From NCBI GenBank assembly GCA_946699065.1, contig CAMPDV010001721.1, forward strand, positions 1-64,000: 64,000 nt of DNA, given 5' to 3'. Source of the stretch: Loxodes magnus (lineage: Eukaryota > Ciliophora > Karyorelictea > Loxodida > Loxodidae). The position numbers and the translations under genes are program-made. This document shows, piece after piece, positions 13,701 to 23,039 of this stretch. The notes beneath the pieces are model-generated. The model was not told the DNA's origin, ran no database searches, and was given only the letters and a program-made list of their open reading frames with translations. Each line of letters begins with the position of its first letter. Positions within the stretch are counted from its first letter, which is position 1.

Positions 13701-14440
13701 AGCATTAACTTAGTAATTATGAATGGCTACTTCATCTTTAGCTTAGACTTTTTATACTTAAACTATAGCGTATCAAGCATAGCACTATCTTTAGACTATG
13801 CTTGATTTAACGTATTAAAATATACCAATTTTATTAAATAACAGAGCATAATAAAGGAGTAGTTGTGATGGCTGCTTTATATGAAATGAACTTCCTCAAG
13901 CATCACATTAAGTATCGCATTTCAGTAACCATTCTCTTAGATAATCTTAAGATATATTCCCTTTAGCCTTACTAAGCAACTATATATAAGTTACTAAGTA
14001 TAATAGATAGGGCATCAATCTACTAGAAGCTTCATATTCAATACATATTTAACAAAGTTGCTGGCATTTCCTTCTGATATCTTCTCCTTTTGCTATAGTC
14101 TTACTATTTCTTTATCCTATCTAATACTCATTATAAGGTTGCTACTAATGAGTAATTATAGCTTGAGAGTACTAAAGGTTGGATTTGTTTAGATGGTGCT
14201 AGAAGAAAAGCTATAAAATGAAGTGTCTATAATTAAGATAGAATTCAAGAGGTCTTCGGTAAGGCTAAGGTATTAGCAGTTTATATTTATCATTAAAGCT
14301 TGATACATAATCAGTTAAAATCCTCCTTAGTATAGAAATAATATAGTGCTTTTTAGTAATATAGGGAAGGTGTATATGTACGGGAGAGGTATATAACTCT
14401 ATTTCTAAACAGAAAGGAGTATAAGAATCCCAAACGTTGA
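7767..14440 (+). CDS. leishmanolysin-like (M8) / Cys-rich / GPS multi-pass membrane protein, catalytic Glu missing
   Basis: Start ATG at 7767 gives a signal peptide (MHLFLRLLLVSSSIITLFA). An M8 domain follows: the zinc motif region reads HYMIHFLGFH at residues 176-185, the third ligand is in RNHFGC (His230), and YWESRLMYSEVMA matches the family's conserved HWE segment, its Trp being a TGA codon. HExxH has become HYMIH, so the catalytic Glu is Tyr and the domain is probably a pseudoprotease. Residues about 440-630 are CxxC-rich furin-like repeats. A long beta-type region (to about 1530) precedes a GPS-like motif (Cys1541 ... CYCQLSG near 1569) and hydrophobic segments from about 1591. The frame is solid to about 13,390. 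There an 8-A run coincides with a likely -1 change into a frame ending at TGA 14438-14440. Without the shift, the first in-frame TGA is 13647-13649. Role inferred: surface adhesion or sensing. Confidence 0.85.
13388..13398 (+). other. putative frame change at an A-run in the M8/GPS gene
   Basis: Upstream the protein reads ...ELEAERSRGQKK in the M8 frame. Downstream, the frame one base back reads better: a long hydrophobic helix (VSIVIFQIIILSYFWF, about 13.6 kb), varied soluble sequence, and a TGA at 14438-14440. In the original frame the same stretch becomes monotonous. An in-frame ATG at 13478 means the downstream part could instead be its own 320-residue gene. Confidence 0.4.
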
Positions 14441-14569
14441 TATTTATTAAATTCCTAGAGAAAACGAGAATAATAATAGTAATAATTAGCATGGCTCTAC
14501 CATTTCTATGCTAATTATGAGTTAATCCTATAACTTTATTAATATTATATGTATCCTTTTTGCTATGTT

Positions 14570-15227
14570 TCATTCAGAGCATCTTCTTCCTATTTTTTCG
14601 TTTAATCTTAACTCAATCAAATAAGATCTATATCCTTCATAATATCTTTTTATAGCAGTATCATCAGTTGCTGTATTTATTCTCCAGCTATTCTTTTTCC
14701 CCCTTTCTCCTTCTAATACTATCTGTTGTCTTTTCCAATTCTTCTTAATTTTGCTTCCTAATATTCTTTACAGATTTATATAATGGGAGCATAATCTTCT
14801 TCCTCTATTTGGTAGTATCTACACGTCGCATTTCCTATAAGATATCCTTCTTTGTTTCTTTGAGTTTTTTAGTAGTTCCATCGTATTTTATTCATATCCT
14901 AAACAAATAGCATATTTCCCATTTTCGGTGCTTACTATATTTAAGGTAGTTCGGGAAATATTAGATGTGATTTTCCATTCCCTTATTACAATAGGTAAAA
15001 CAGGTGCTTATGCTCTAAGTTCAATCTAGTGCTTCTACTGAATTATTTAGTCTCATCTATTCTTGTAAGAAATTCTATCTTTCTGCCTCATCGTTTTCTA
15101 AAGTTAAAATTTGATTACTGAATTACTAAGCTTCCTTTACTTTTTTGAGTATATTTCAAATATGGAATTGTTCTTCTTCACCAACTGACACATCCAACAT
15201 CTAACATGGTATCTTCATTTCCATCAT
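14570..15227 (-). CDS. hypothetical protein, convergent to the M8 gene
   Basis: On the purine-rich minus strand an ATG-ATG start at 15227 opens an acidic, helix-prone N-terminus (MMEMKIPCQMLDVSVGEEEQ). After about 70 residues the better reading moves by one base near GAT-T-GAA (around 15.02 kb) and continues through REWKITSN and KCDVQILPNRGRRLCSHY to a TGA at 14570-14572. The total span is one base more than a multiple of three, so a +1 change, a small intron or a sequence error is needed. No family was recognised. It lies tail to tail with the end of the M8 gene, about 130 bases away. Confidence 0.35.
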
Positions 15228-15539
15228 CTTTACTTTGTTATACCATCATTCACTTATAATCCTTTATATTATAGTTCGCTTTCCAATATGTCATTCTATA
15301 ATAATACGTAAAGCAACTGGGAAAGAATTAGAGTATCATAAAGGAAAAGCTTCAATTAGCACTATTCTTAGTTAAATAGCTAGTTTTAAGCAAACTAAGC
15401 TTGGGATTTTCTTTATACTGGCTAAGAATTGTAACACACTGTTTCTAGTTATAAAAACCTAGTAAAATAAAGGAGCAAAAGATCTTTTAAAGATTAGGAG
15501 TTTTATGCTCGAAACTTTATATTTTTTCTATGTATAAAG

Positions 15540-15630
15540 AAATAAAAAACTTCTTGACAAAGAATTTCTTAGAAAAGAGATAACTCTCCCTTATACACCT
15601 ATCAGTGTATCATTCTCTAAGAATTTCAAA
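15540..15630. other. inverted repeats before the zinc-knuckle ORF
   Basis: GAATTTCTTAGA and TCTAAGAATTTC flank a shorter stem, ATACAC..GTGTAT, directly upstream of the ATG at 15631. This could form a nested hairpin. It may be a terminal or regulatory structure; no function is known. Confidence 0.3.
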
Positions 15631-16272
15631 ATGTGTAAAATGAAAATTACAAGCTTAATGCTAATATAAGAACCTGAAGGAAAAATCTAGTAACTCAAAA
15701 ACGATAATAAAACCTTGAATACAGATCTGGACTTAAAAGCTCCTAGACATATATTTAACCAAAAGCTTTAAAGAACAGAAGAAGAAATATAAGAAATTCG
15801 AGATCTCAATTAAACAAACTACGAATAAGATATAACTAAAGCTATGCACGATCCAATGGAGATTGAGTAATCAAATTTAAATACTAATAAAGCATAAAAC
15901 AATTAGATGATTAATCAAGTAATAAAAAGAACACCAATTATGTGCTGATTTTGTAGAAAACTAGGAACAAATATAAAATTTCTTTTTGAGATACCAAAAA
16001 TTTTAAGAAAGGGAAAATAAAGGATTTTGATAGAACCTAGCCAAGATTTATGGTACATCTATGGTGATCTATATAGGAAAGAAATGATTGGTGGAGACTA
16101 ATTACTTTAAAAAAAGTAAATGCTTACAAAAGCAGAATTTAGAAAATGTTTGGAAAAAACTGAGATTTGAGCAAAACGTCAAAAATGAAGAAAGGATAGA
16201 TAAGCAGTAGTAGATATATTATTCAAGAAAGCAAACCTGAAAAAATAATGGACGACTTCAATAATTTTCTGA
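15631..16272 (+). CDS. zinc-knuckle-like ORF, family Z, copy 1 (intact frame)
   Basis: An ATG at 15631 (a second in-frame ATG at 15640) runs to TGA 16270-16272, giving 213 residues. The N-terminal half is acidic and coiled-coil-like (RTEEEIQEIRDLNQ). Then come DPMEIEQ, a CWFC-R-K pair at about residue 105, and DLYRKEM. The same order (DPM[ED][IV], CxxC-[KR], then YRK) recurs at about 37.9, 46.6, 47.4 and 52.4 kb and, in part, at 43.0 and 44.3 kb, so this is a dispersed family. Its layout, coil plus a CCHC-type knuckle, resembles gag or LINE ORF1 proteins. Here the third and fourth ligands (expected His and Cys) are Thr and Leu, so zinc binding is doubtful. A mobile-element origin is inferred. 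Confidence 0.5.
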
Positions 16273-16559
16273 CTTTTTATAAAATAATAAGTGAAAAGCC
16301 GAATAAAGGTGAGGTCACATTAATAAATTAAGTTTAAAAAATTTAAATTTTTAAAAATATCTAAATTAAATTTCGTATTTATAAAAGCCTTTATTTTATT
16401 CAAATATGAGAATAGGCGAATATAGGAAATTAAAATCTAAGAAGATTTTTTATGTTTTTCAACCTCTGAAAAACTTATTTTAATTAAGTTTTAATTTTCA
16501 TACTTTCGGTGGATATATATAAAATGTTAAAAATGTATATAAAGTTTTAAGATCCAACT

Positions 16560-18125
16560 TCAGTTCTAGAAATCTATTTTCTTTAATATCTCGAACGATA
16601 AAGTTCCAATATTAATTTTCGTTACTATGATTCCCTCTGATTATTCATTCGTGTATAGAAAAGAGTAAATAAAATTATTCTTAACTTTTGATTATGTTAC
16701 GCTACTACAGTTAAATGGTAGAGGGTTTTTTAATCAATTGGCATTTTATTTTTTATAAATCACATTTGAGAAATTTTTAGAATTTCGCCCTCCAAATATT
16801 ATTAAAGGTTCTCATATTACTGCACTATCAAAAAGAGCCTCTGGCATACCAAAATCCTCTTAAGTTCATTAGTCATTCTAGATGCTATATTTTAAAATCA
16901 ATTTAGTTGCATCATTTTGTTAAAATTTTCCTCCGAAACAATAAATATTATCTTCCTATTTATCCACAATTAAAGTAGAGCAACTTATTCCATAAGGCAG
17001 ATCAGAAATTAATTTTCAGTTTTGATTCTTTTGAAGCTAAAGTGCTTCACATTATTCTAATTTTTCGAATTCATTTCATCCTCCTATTACATAAAGACAT
17101 TCTTTAGCTATTGCTAGTGCTACATTATCTTTAGCTTGATTCAGTTCTGGGAATGTCTCACAATTTCCATTTAAATCTACTTATATAGTTGTATTAACCA
17201 GCTTATTTTAAATTTTACCTCCAACTATATAAAATTTATCTTAATGCTAAATACTTCTGTGAAACTTTGGAATTTCTCACTTTATTTTTATTGATTTGTA
17301 TTGTTCTGTATCAATATCAAACAAGTGCAAATCATTTTTTCCTCCTCTAAAACGATGAATAAAATTCAGACTTTAAGAAAAATTCTTTTTGCTTTCTTTT
17401 TATTCTTACGATTATAAATTTATTTGAGGTAGCATTTTGTGGGTGTCTTATTATTATTATTGATATAATCCAGAAGCCTTTTTTGTTTAGCTAAAAAGTC
17501 CTTACAGCTTCTCTTATAAAAATTGGAAGATTTTTTTTTAATTTTCATCTACTTACTATATTTCCCTTTGTACTTGCGCCTTTGTTTTCTCAAAGATACC
17601 TTAGTCAATACTTTTTTCAATTTCATTGAGGTTTTATTCTTGTTAGTGTTTTTTCTATTCATTCAAGATTTATTCTAAAAGCTTTATTCTTTCGTTAAGA
17701 TTATTAATTGTTTACGTTGTGTTCGATAACACTTTGAAGCTGCTTCCAAAAATAGTTTCTTTTAGGAGACTTATTAGCTTTTGTATAAACTGGATTTGCT
17801 TCAATGATAGTTGCTAGTATACTTCCTTAAGTTCTGATTTCTAGTTTTTGAGTTTAGTTACTAGAACTTCTAACTTTTGAAGCTTTTCCTCCTAGTTTTG
17901 GAGTACGTTATAGATACTTTCGTTCATAGGTAGGTTTCGTGGATTAATTTTAGAGATAGATTAACAACCAGAGAAAGGGCATAAATTAGATTTCAGTTTG
18001 AGGTACTGTTCATATATACAAATAGAACAGATAGAATGCTAAGGATTACAAGGAAGAGATAGAGGAATTCTTTCTAAAGCATCGAAATAGCTTTAACACA
18101 TCCTACACTTCATAGAAGCCTACAT
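16560..18125 (-). CDS. RING-coiled coil-Kelch protein, subfamily 2, copy B
   Basis: Start ATG at 18125 (MQASMKC), stop TGA at 16560-16562. The span is exactly 522 codons, so the frame is conserved throughout. RING ligands are C7, C10, C26, H30, C33, C36, C49 and C54 (last pair C-PFSG-C), with the same spacing as subfamily 1. A long coiled coil follows, then Kelch repeats with Gly-Gly pairs and TGA-encoded Trp. The C-terminus reads IGTLSFEILKKIDFQN. Probable role: RING E3 ligase with a propeller substrate domain. Its 5' part is repeated in inverted orientation at 19,580-20,006 with about four differences in 428 bases. The homologous gene in the duplicated segment is at 58,184-59,740. Confidence 0.85.
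17624..18051 (-). repeat. inverted repeat arm 1 of locus 1 (within copy B)
   Basis: Covers the second half of the RING and part of the coiled coil of copy B. By eye it matches the complement of 19,580-20,006 with about four substitutions and no indel. The arms are about 1.5 kb apart. Confidence 0.85.
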
Positions 18126-18449
18126 TTTTATAATGCCAATGAAAAAATAAGAATATAAAGGTTAGCATTTTGGATAGACCATATAAATGAGGTTCTACGT
18201 ATTGATGGAAGTAGGTAAGAGATTGCTTTTATCAAAAGAATAAACGAATGCTTAAAAGTTTGTTCAGGATAATACTTTACAAATTTTTAGTTAATAAGTA
18301 CTAAGATAGAGTTAGAACTTACTTGGGATTATCTCAAAGTATTTAAAAGAAACTTAACTTATTTAGGTTAAACTAATTATCTAAACCTAGTCGGTAAAAT
18401 CTCCTTACAGACAATAATCATAAATTTTTATTAAACAGTTTGAAATTTT

Positions 18450-18965
18450 TCATTGAATAATAGTCAAAGAATTAATAAAGTTATGAAGCTGTTTAGTTAA
18501 TAAATGAAATAAGCTATTAATACATTGAAGGTGTTCTACTATAAATGAATTAAATAATGAAATTAGTTGGTAGAATATCAAAAGCATGCTTTTCAGAAAT
18601 TTAGAGGTAATAAAATAAAAGGATATTCAATCTTTAAGAGAAAATAAGTCATAGTATTTATTCATGCTACAGCTTAGATTTTGCTTAAATCCTTTCAATT
18701 TTATATTAAAAAAAAAGCAAAAACTTCTCCAAGAAATATGCTTCAAAATAATATCGAGATGAGTGAAATTATTAGTTATATAAAATGCTGATTATGTAAG
18801 GCTAAAATTATAAATAAAGAAGCTTAATAGTAAATCAAAATAAGTTCACTTAAGAAAAGGACCTTCATAGTACCATGCTAATTTAAAAATAAGGAAAATA
18901 TAAAAGAAAATAAATAGTGGAGTTATACTCAAAAATAGTCATTTATAGACGCTTTATCTTAATGA
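18450..18965 (+). pseudogene. zinc-knuckle-like stretch between the inverted arms (family Z, degenerate)
   Basis: Near 18,786 the plus strand encodes KCWLCKAK, then a Lys/Gln-rich stretch ending QKQSFIDALSQ before a TGA, recalling the CWFC element of family Z. Upstream, other frames read better (MLFRNLEVIKQKD), so frames shift and it is probably broken. A homologous stretch lies between the arms of the second locus at about 60.2-60.75 kb, where the first Cys is Arg (KRYLCKAK). Confidence 0.3.
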
Positions 18966-19579
18966 TAGAGTTTTCAACTTTATAAATATGTTTCTTTTTA
19001 TATTTATCAAAAATCGCTTGAGATAGGAAACCACTATAGTACAAAACTTGAAACTTGTAGATGCTGCCCCCCATTAATTTTTCTTTATACTGTTAGTCAT
19101 TAGGTAAAACTAATTTTCTAACACAAGGTTTAATTTGGCTGATCTACCATTGACTTGTATAGAACTAGTAAGGAAAGTATAAGTAATGATGCCAATAATT
19201 TATAAGATACTTCTAAAATTTGATTTGCTTCATATAAAGTCAGCATTTTTAATTAAGCTACCTAGAAAATCAATTTGTAAACACCCTTTGACTTATTTAT
19301 TTTAAATAAGGACTGATTATTTTAACTTCTGATATCCCTAGTAAATTAGAGTGTTTTGATATTTCTTTAACTATAATTCCAAAATATAAAATTGTGAGCT
19401 TATAAGAATGTTCTATTTTACTTATATGCATCTAAACTTAATTAATTAGATTATTACAAGATTTATTCCTTGAAAGAATGTTTTGAATGAAAAAGAAAAA
19501 TTGTGACACTAACATCAAAGACACTATCATTGCTTTTAGAGTTAGGCTTTTTATGCGATTTTTTACTATTTTCTCTATT

Positions 19580-20006
19580 TGTAATCCTTAGCATTCTATC
19601 TGTTCTATTTGTATATATGAACAGTACCTCAAACTGAAATCTAATTTATGCCCTTTCTCTGGTTGTTAATCTATCTCTAAAATTAATCCACGAAACCTAC
19701 CTATGAACGAAAGTATCTATAACGTACTCTAAAACTAGGAGGAAAAGCTTCAAAAGTTAGAAAATCTAGTAACTAAACTTAAAAACTAGAAATCAGAACT
19801 TAAGGAAGTATACTAGCAACTATCATTGAAGCAAATCCAGTTTATACAAAAGCTAATAAGTCTCCTAAAAGAAACTATTTTTGGAAGCAGCTTCAAAGTG
19901 TTATCGAACACAACGTAAACAATTAATAATCTTAACGAAAGAATAAAGCTTTTAGAATAAATCTTGAATGAATAGAAAAAACACTAACAAGAATAAAACC
20001 TCAATG
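19580..20006 (+). repeat. inverted repeat arm 2 of locus 1 (partial RING-Kelch copy)
   Basis: Near-identical inverted copy of 17,624-18,051. It starts inside the RING at the Cys26 codon, so it lacks the ATG and first CX2C, and ends in the coiled coil. From 20,007 to about 20,280 the sequence continues as coiled coil resembling the second locus rather than copy B. No Kelch part follows. By itself it cannot encode a complete RING. Confidence 0.85.
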
Positions 20007-20410
20007 GTATTGAAAGAAACTGAGATTTAAAGAATCTGAAGATTAGAGAGTTCAATTAATAAAAGAAATGCAATAAGTTTAAGAAAAATCACTAGAATTT
20101 TTCAATGCTTTAAATAAAGATATGCAGCTATATAGTTAAACAGAAGATTAAGAAAGAGTATACTGAATTAGCTATTAAGAAATTGATTATTAGACAAAAA
20201 ATTTGTAGTTCTAAGATAATAAAAGCTCACTTATCAAGTCATTCTAACTAGCTATGTACATTTTATAATTTCAGATATGAGGATTATTGTCTGTCTTATA
20301 AAAGCTCCATAGCTTTGAGTAGAAAAATTTCGATTAGAGCGCAATTTTTTTCAATTAAAAGTGACTCTTTTTATAAAAAGCTATCTTAAAGCCTATCCAC
20401 AATAGAATGA

Positions 20411-21109
20411 ATGATACTTCAATACTCTAAATTTCACTTTGATTTTCATCTCCTTAACTTATATCAATACCATCTGAGAATTGTCCTAACCAAAAGCAGT
20501 CAAAATATTTTTCTATTTAAATTGAGAAAAATTAAGAACGAATCCAGTGCTGAAAAATATATCAATAGTTAAGTAACTATTAGCATTAAAAGAAGACAAG
20601 CTTTAGACATTTAATCTGAAATTACCTTTAAAGCTTATGAGGCAAAAGAAAGAATGCAAAGGATAAAAGTATTATAACGCTAGCGAAGTCTAAAGGGAGG
20701 AAAGAAATGATATAAACGATAAAGATTACGCTTTGAAGTAGATCATCTTTGGATTAATTTCTTTTGAAGACAATTTTAGGAATTTTACAGACCTATTTAG
20801 AAAATAACTAATTAGTAGAAAGATCAAAAGCGAAGATACTCTAAGATATTATAAGCCATGAAAGAAATTAGTCAATGATATGCAATCAATAAAGCAAGGG
20901 ATTATTATCTCAACGTGCTATAAAATAAAGATTTGTACCTTATATTAAAGGGATTAAATTAACTTCAAATGCAACATAAATAGATTTAATTCAATCTTTA
21001 TAGTTTCGTGATTTAAAAATAAGCTTCTCTAAATACCTGGACTTATGTCAAAAATAAATAAAATAAAAAAGCTTATAACTATTTCAATTATCTAAGCTTA
21101 TTAATTTGA
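20411..21109 (+). CDS. hypothetical basic protein, 232 aa
   Basis: An ATG at 20411 and TGA at 21107-21109 bound 233 codons in one frame on the purine-rich strand, with three internal TGA as Trp. The protein is Lys/Gln-rich and helix-prone (SIKRRQALDIQSEITFKAYE, RRYSKILQAMKEISQW). No domain was recognised. A homologous but frame-damaged stretch is present at the same position in the duplicated segment (about 61.5-62.1 kb), which shows the block is part of the duplication but also that this gene is not strongly constrained in both copies. Confidence 0.35.
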
Positions 21110-21351
21110 GAATCGATCACGATAATTCTCAATTTTAATAATTTTACCTATGGCTAAAATAAGTTATTAGCTACACTATACAATTTTCTTAAAAGACGCA
21201 ACTAAAAAATTTAAAAAAAAGCTAATTCAATTTTAATTTTTGGTTCAGTTAAAAAAATCAAACGAGAAACTACAAACGAGAGTTCTTAAATCTAATTTAA
21301 TGATATAACTGTACTAAATCAAAAAAGGAATAAATAAGCTTTAGTATTCAG

Positions 21352-21365
21352 ATACTTATAAGTAT
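21352..21365 (+). promoter_or_regulatory. upstream palindrome of copy C
   Basis: ATACTTATAAGTAT, a perfect 14-base palindrome, ends 74 bases before the ATG. It lies in a conserved block of about 150 bases shared by several copies, followed by GTTAGTGATATC, a TTTTAGG(C/T)TTAAATTG motif and TTTTTTATAATAA immediately before ATG. The central TTATAA could act as a TATA-like element. Confidence 0.5.
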
Positions 21366-21439
21366 AGTTAGTGATATCTATTTTTTATCTAATTGATATG
21401 CTTTTTAGGCTTAAATTGCTAGTTTCTTTTTTATAATAA

Positions 21440-22969
21440 ATGTCAAGCTTGTTCAATTGCATTTCTTGTAAGAATGAGTTTGATCTTTACGATATAATTC
21501 CTCTAACTCTTCCTTGTAATACTGAACACACAGTCTGTACTAATTGTCTTTATGGATAATATTTAAAAGAAAAGATAATTAAATGCCCTTGGCCTTTATG
21601 TCAATAGATATCTAAAATTAATCCTAGAGACTTACCTAAGAACAAAAATGTTCTAAACTAACTCTAGAATAAATCATAAATTTAAGCTATAGAAGAGTAA
21701 ATTAAACTTACAAAGGAATAAAGAGATTAATGCTTAAGCACTCTCAAGGCTATAACGTAAAGCTAAATCAGCATAACATAGAAGATTAATAATCTAATAC
21801 AAGAGATTCTATTCAAGAACAGCAATCAAGTCATTAATGATCTTAAATAAAGAATCAGTACTTTCAATAAAAATCTTTACTAATTGCAAAAATAATTGAA
21901 TTAAGCCAAGCAGAATAATAACTATCAATAAAATGAAAAAATAGAAAATTGAGTAGAAGTTGAATAAGAGCTAGAGGTACTTTTTATAAATGGAAGCATA
22001 GCGAACAAGATATTAGAAGAATATTAAGATAACATACTGCAAATGAAGTAACTACTAAATTAGTTTATTAATAAGAAAATATAACTGAGAAGTTAAAAGG
22101 AAATATTACTATCTCAAGAACTTAATAGTAATTTCGAAAATGCTTAGTAAAACTAATAAGAGAAACAAAGTAACTATATACACCGATTTTTAGGAGGAAA
22201 GAATCTTCATTTGTTTGATATTTAAAGTGAATAATATAAACGGGCTTAAATACAAATTTAAGTATTAGAATAAAGTAGAAGCATTGAATACTAAGATAAA
22301 ATTTATTCAATTGGAGGATTAAATGAAAACTAAGGTGCTAAAAATGCTTGATAAATAGATTATAATGGCTAATGTGAATAGATACCTGATTTGAATCAAG
22401 GAAGAGGTTAAATTGGAATCATCGCAGTAAAAAATCACATTTACGCAATTGGAGGAAACTCTAATTAAACATTATTAAAATCAGGAGAAAAGTTAGAATT
22501 AAAATAAGGCTAAAGTTGGAACTTTATTGCAGAATTACCATTTGAACTAAGTGATGGAACATGTACTTCTGACAGTTAACAGGAGAACATTTTTATATGA
22601 GGTGGCTAGAATAATTAGTGTAAAGATTATAGATCTATACTGTAATACAAAATAGTAAACGACATGTGAGTATAAATGGATTGAGAACTTCCTGAGTCTC
22701 TTTATTAGTTTGGAATAATAAGAAAACCATTAGTTATTTTTGGAGGGTTTAGAAATGATTAGCAATGTTCAAGCAAAATCTACAAAAGAGAAATCTCAAG
22801 TTGAAGAGAAGGAGAGCTTCCAGAATAACTTTATTGTGATAATTATGTCAAAATAAAAGGGAAATTTGTATATTCATTAATGGGATCTATAACCTTTGAT
22901 AGTTGGTATTTAGTAAAAATAGATATAGAAGAATTGGCATCAGATATTTTAGTGAAAGTAAAGAAATGA
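21440..22969 (+). CDS. RING-coiled coil-Kelch protein, copy C
   Basis: ATG 21440 (MSSLFNCISCKN) to TGA 22967-22969, 510 codons without frame change. The RING has CX2C, C-NTEH-TVC-TNC and C-PWPL-C. The Gln-rich coiled coil is followed by Kelch repeats (KIYSIGG, HIYAIGG, IFIWGG, LVIFGG). Conserved Kelch Trp residues are TGA codons (NAW, SSWREGELPE), and the protein ends LVKVKK-TGA. Nearly identical to copy D over about 240 bases of the coil. It lies downstream of the inverted-arm block, as copy I does in the second locus. Confidence 0.9.
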
Positions 22970-23039
22970 ATTTGAAATATTATGCTTAAAATTAAATTAT
23001 TTAAGTTAACGAATAAAAGTAAATATCTATTTGCTTTTT

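Noticed and set aside
13745..13810. 10-base inverted repeat TCAAGCATAG...CTATGCTTGA as a terminator or origin
   Set aside because: It lies within a convincing coding frame and is isolated; a chance stem in AT-rich sequence is sufficient explanation.
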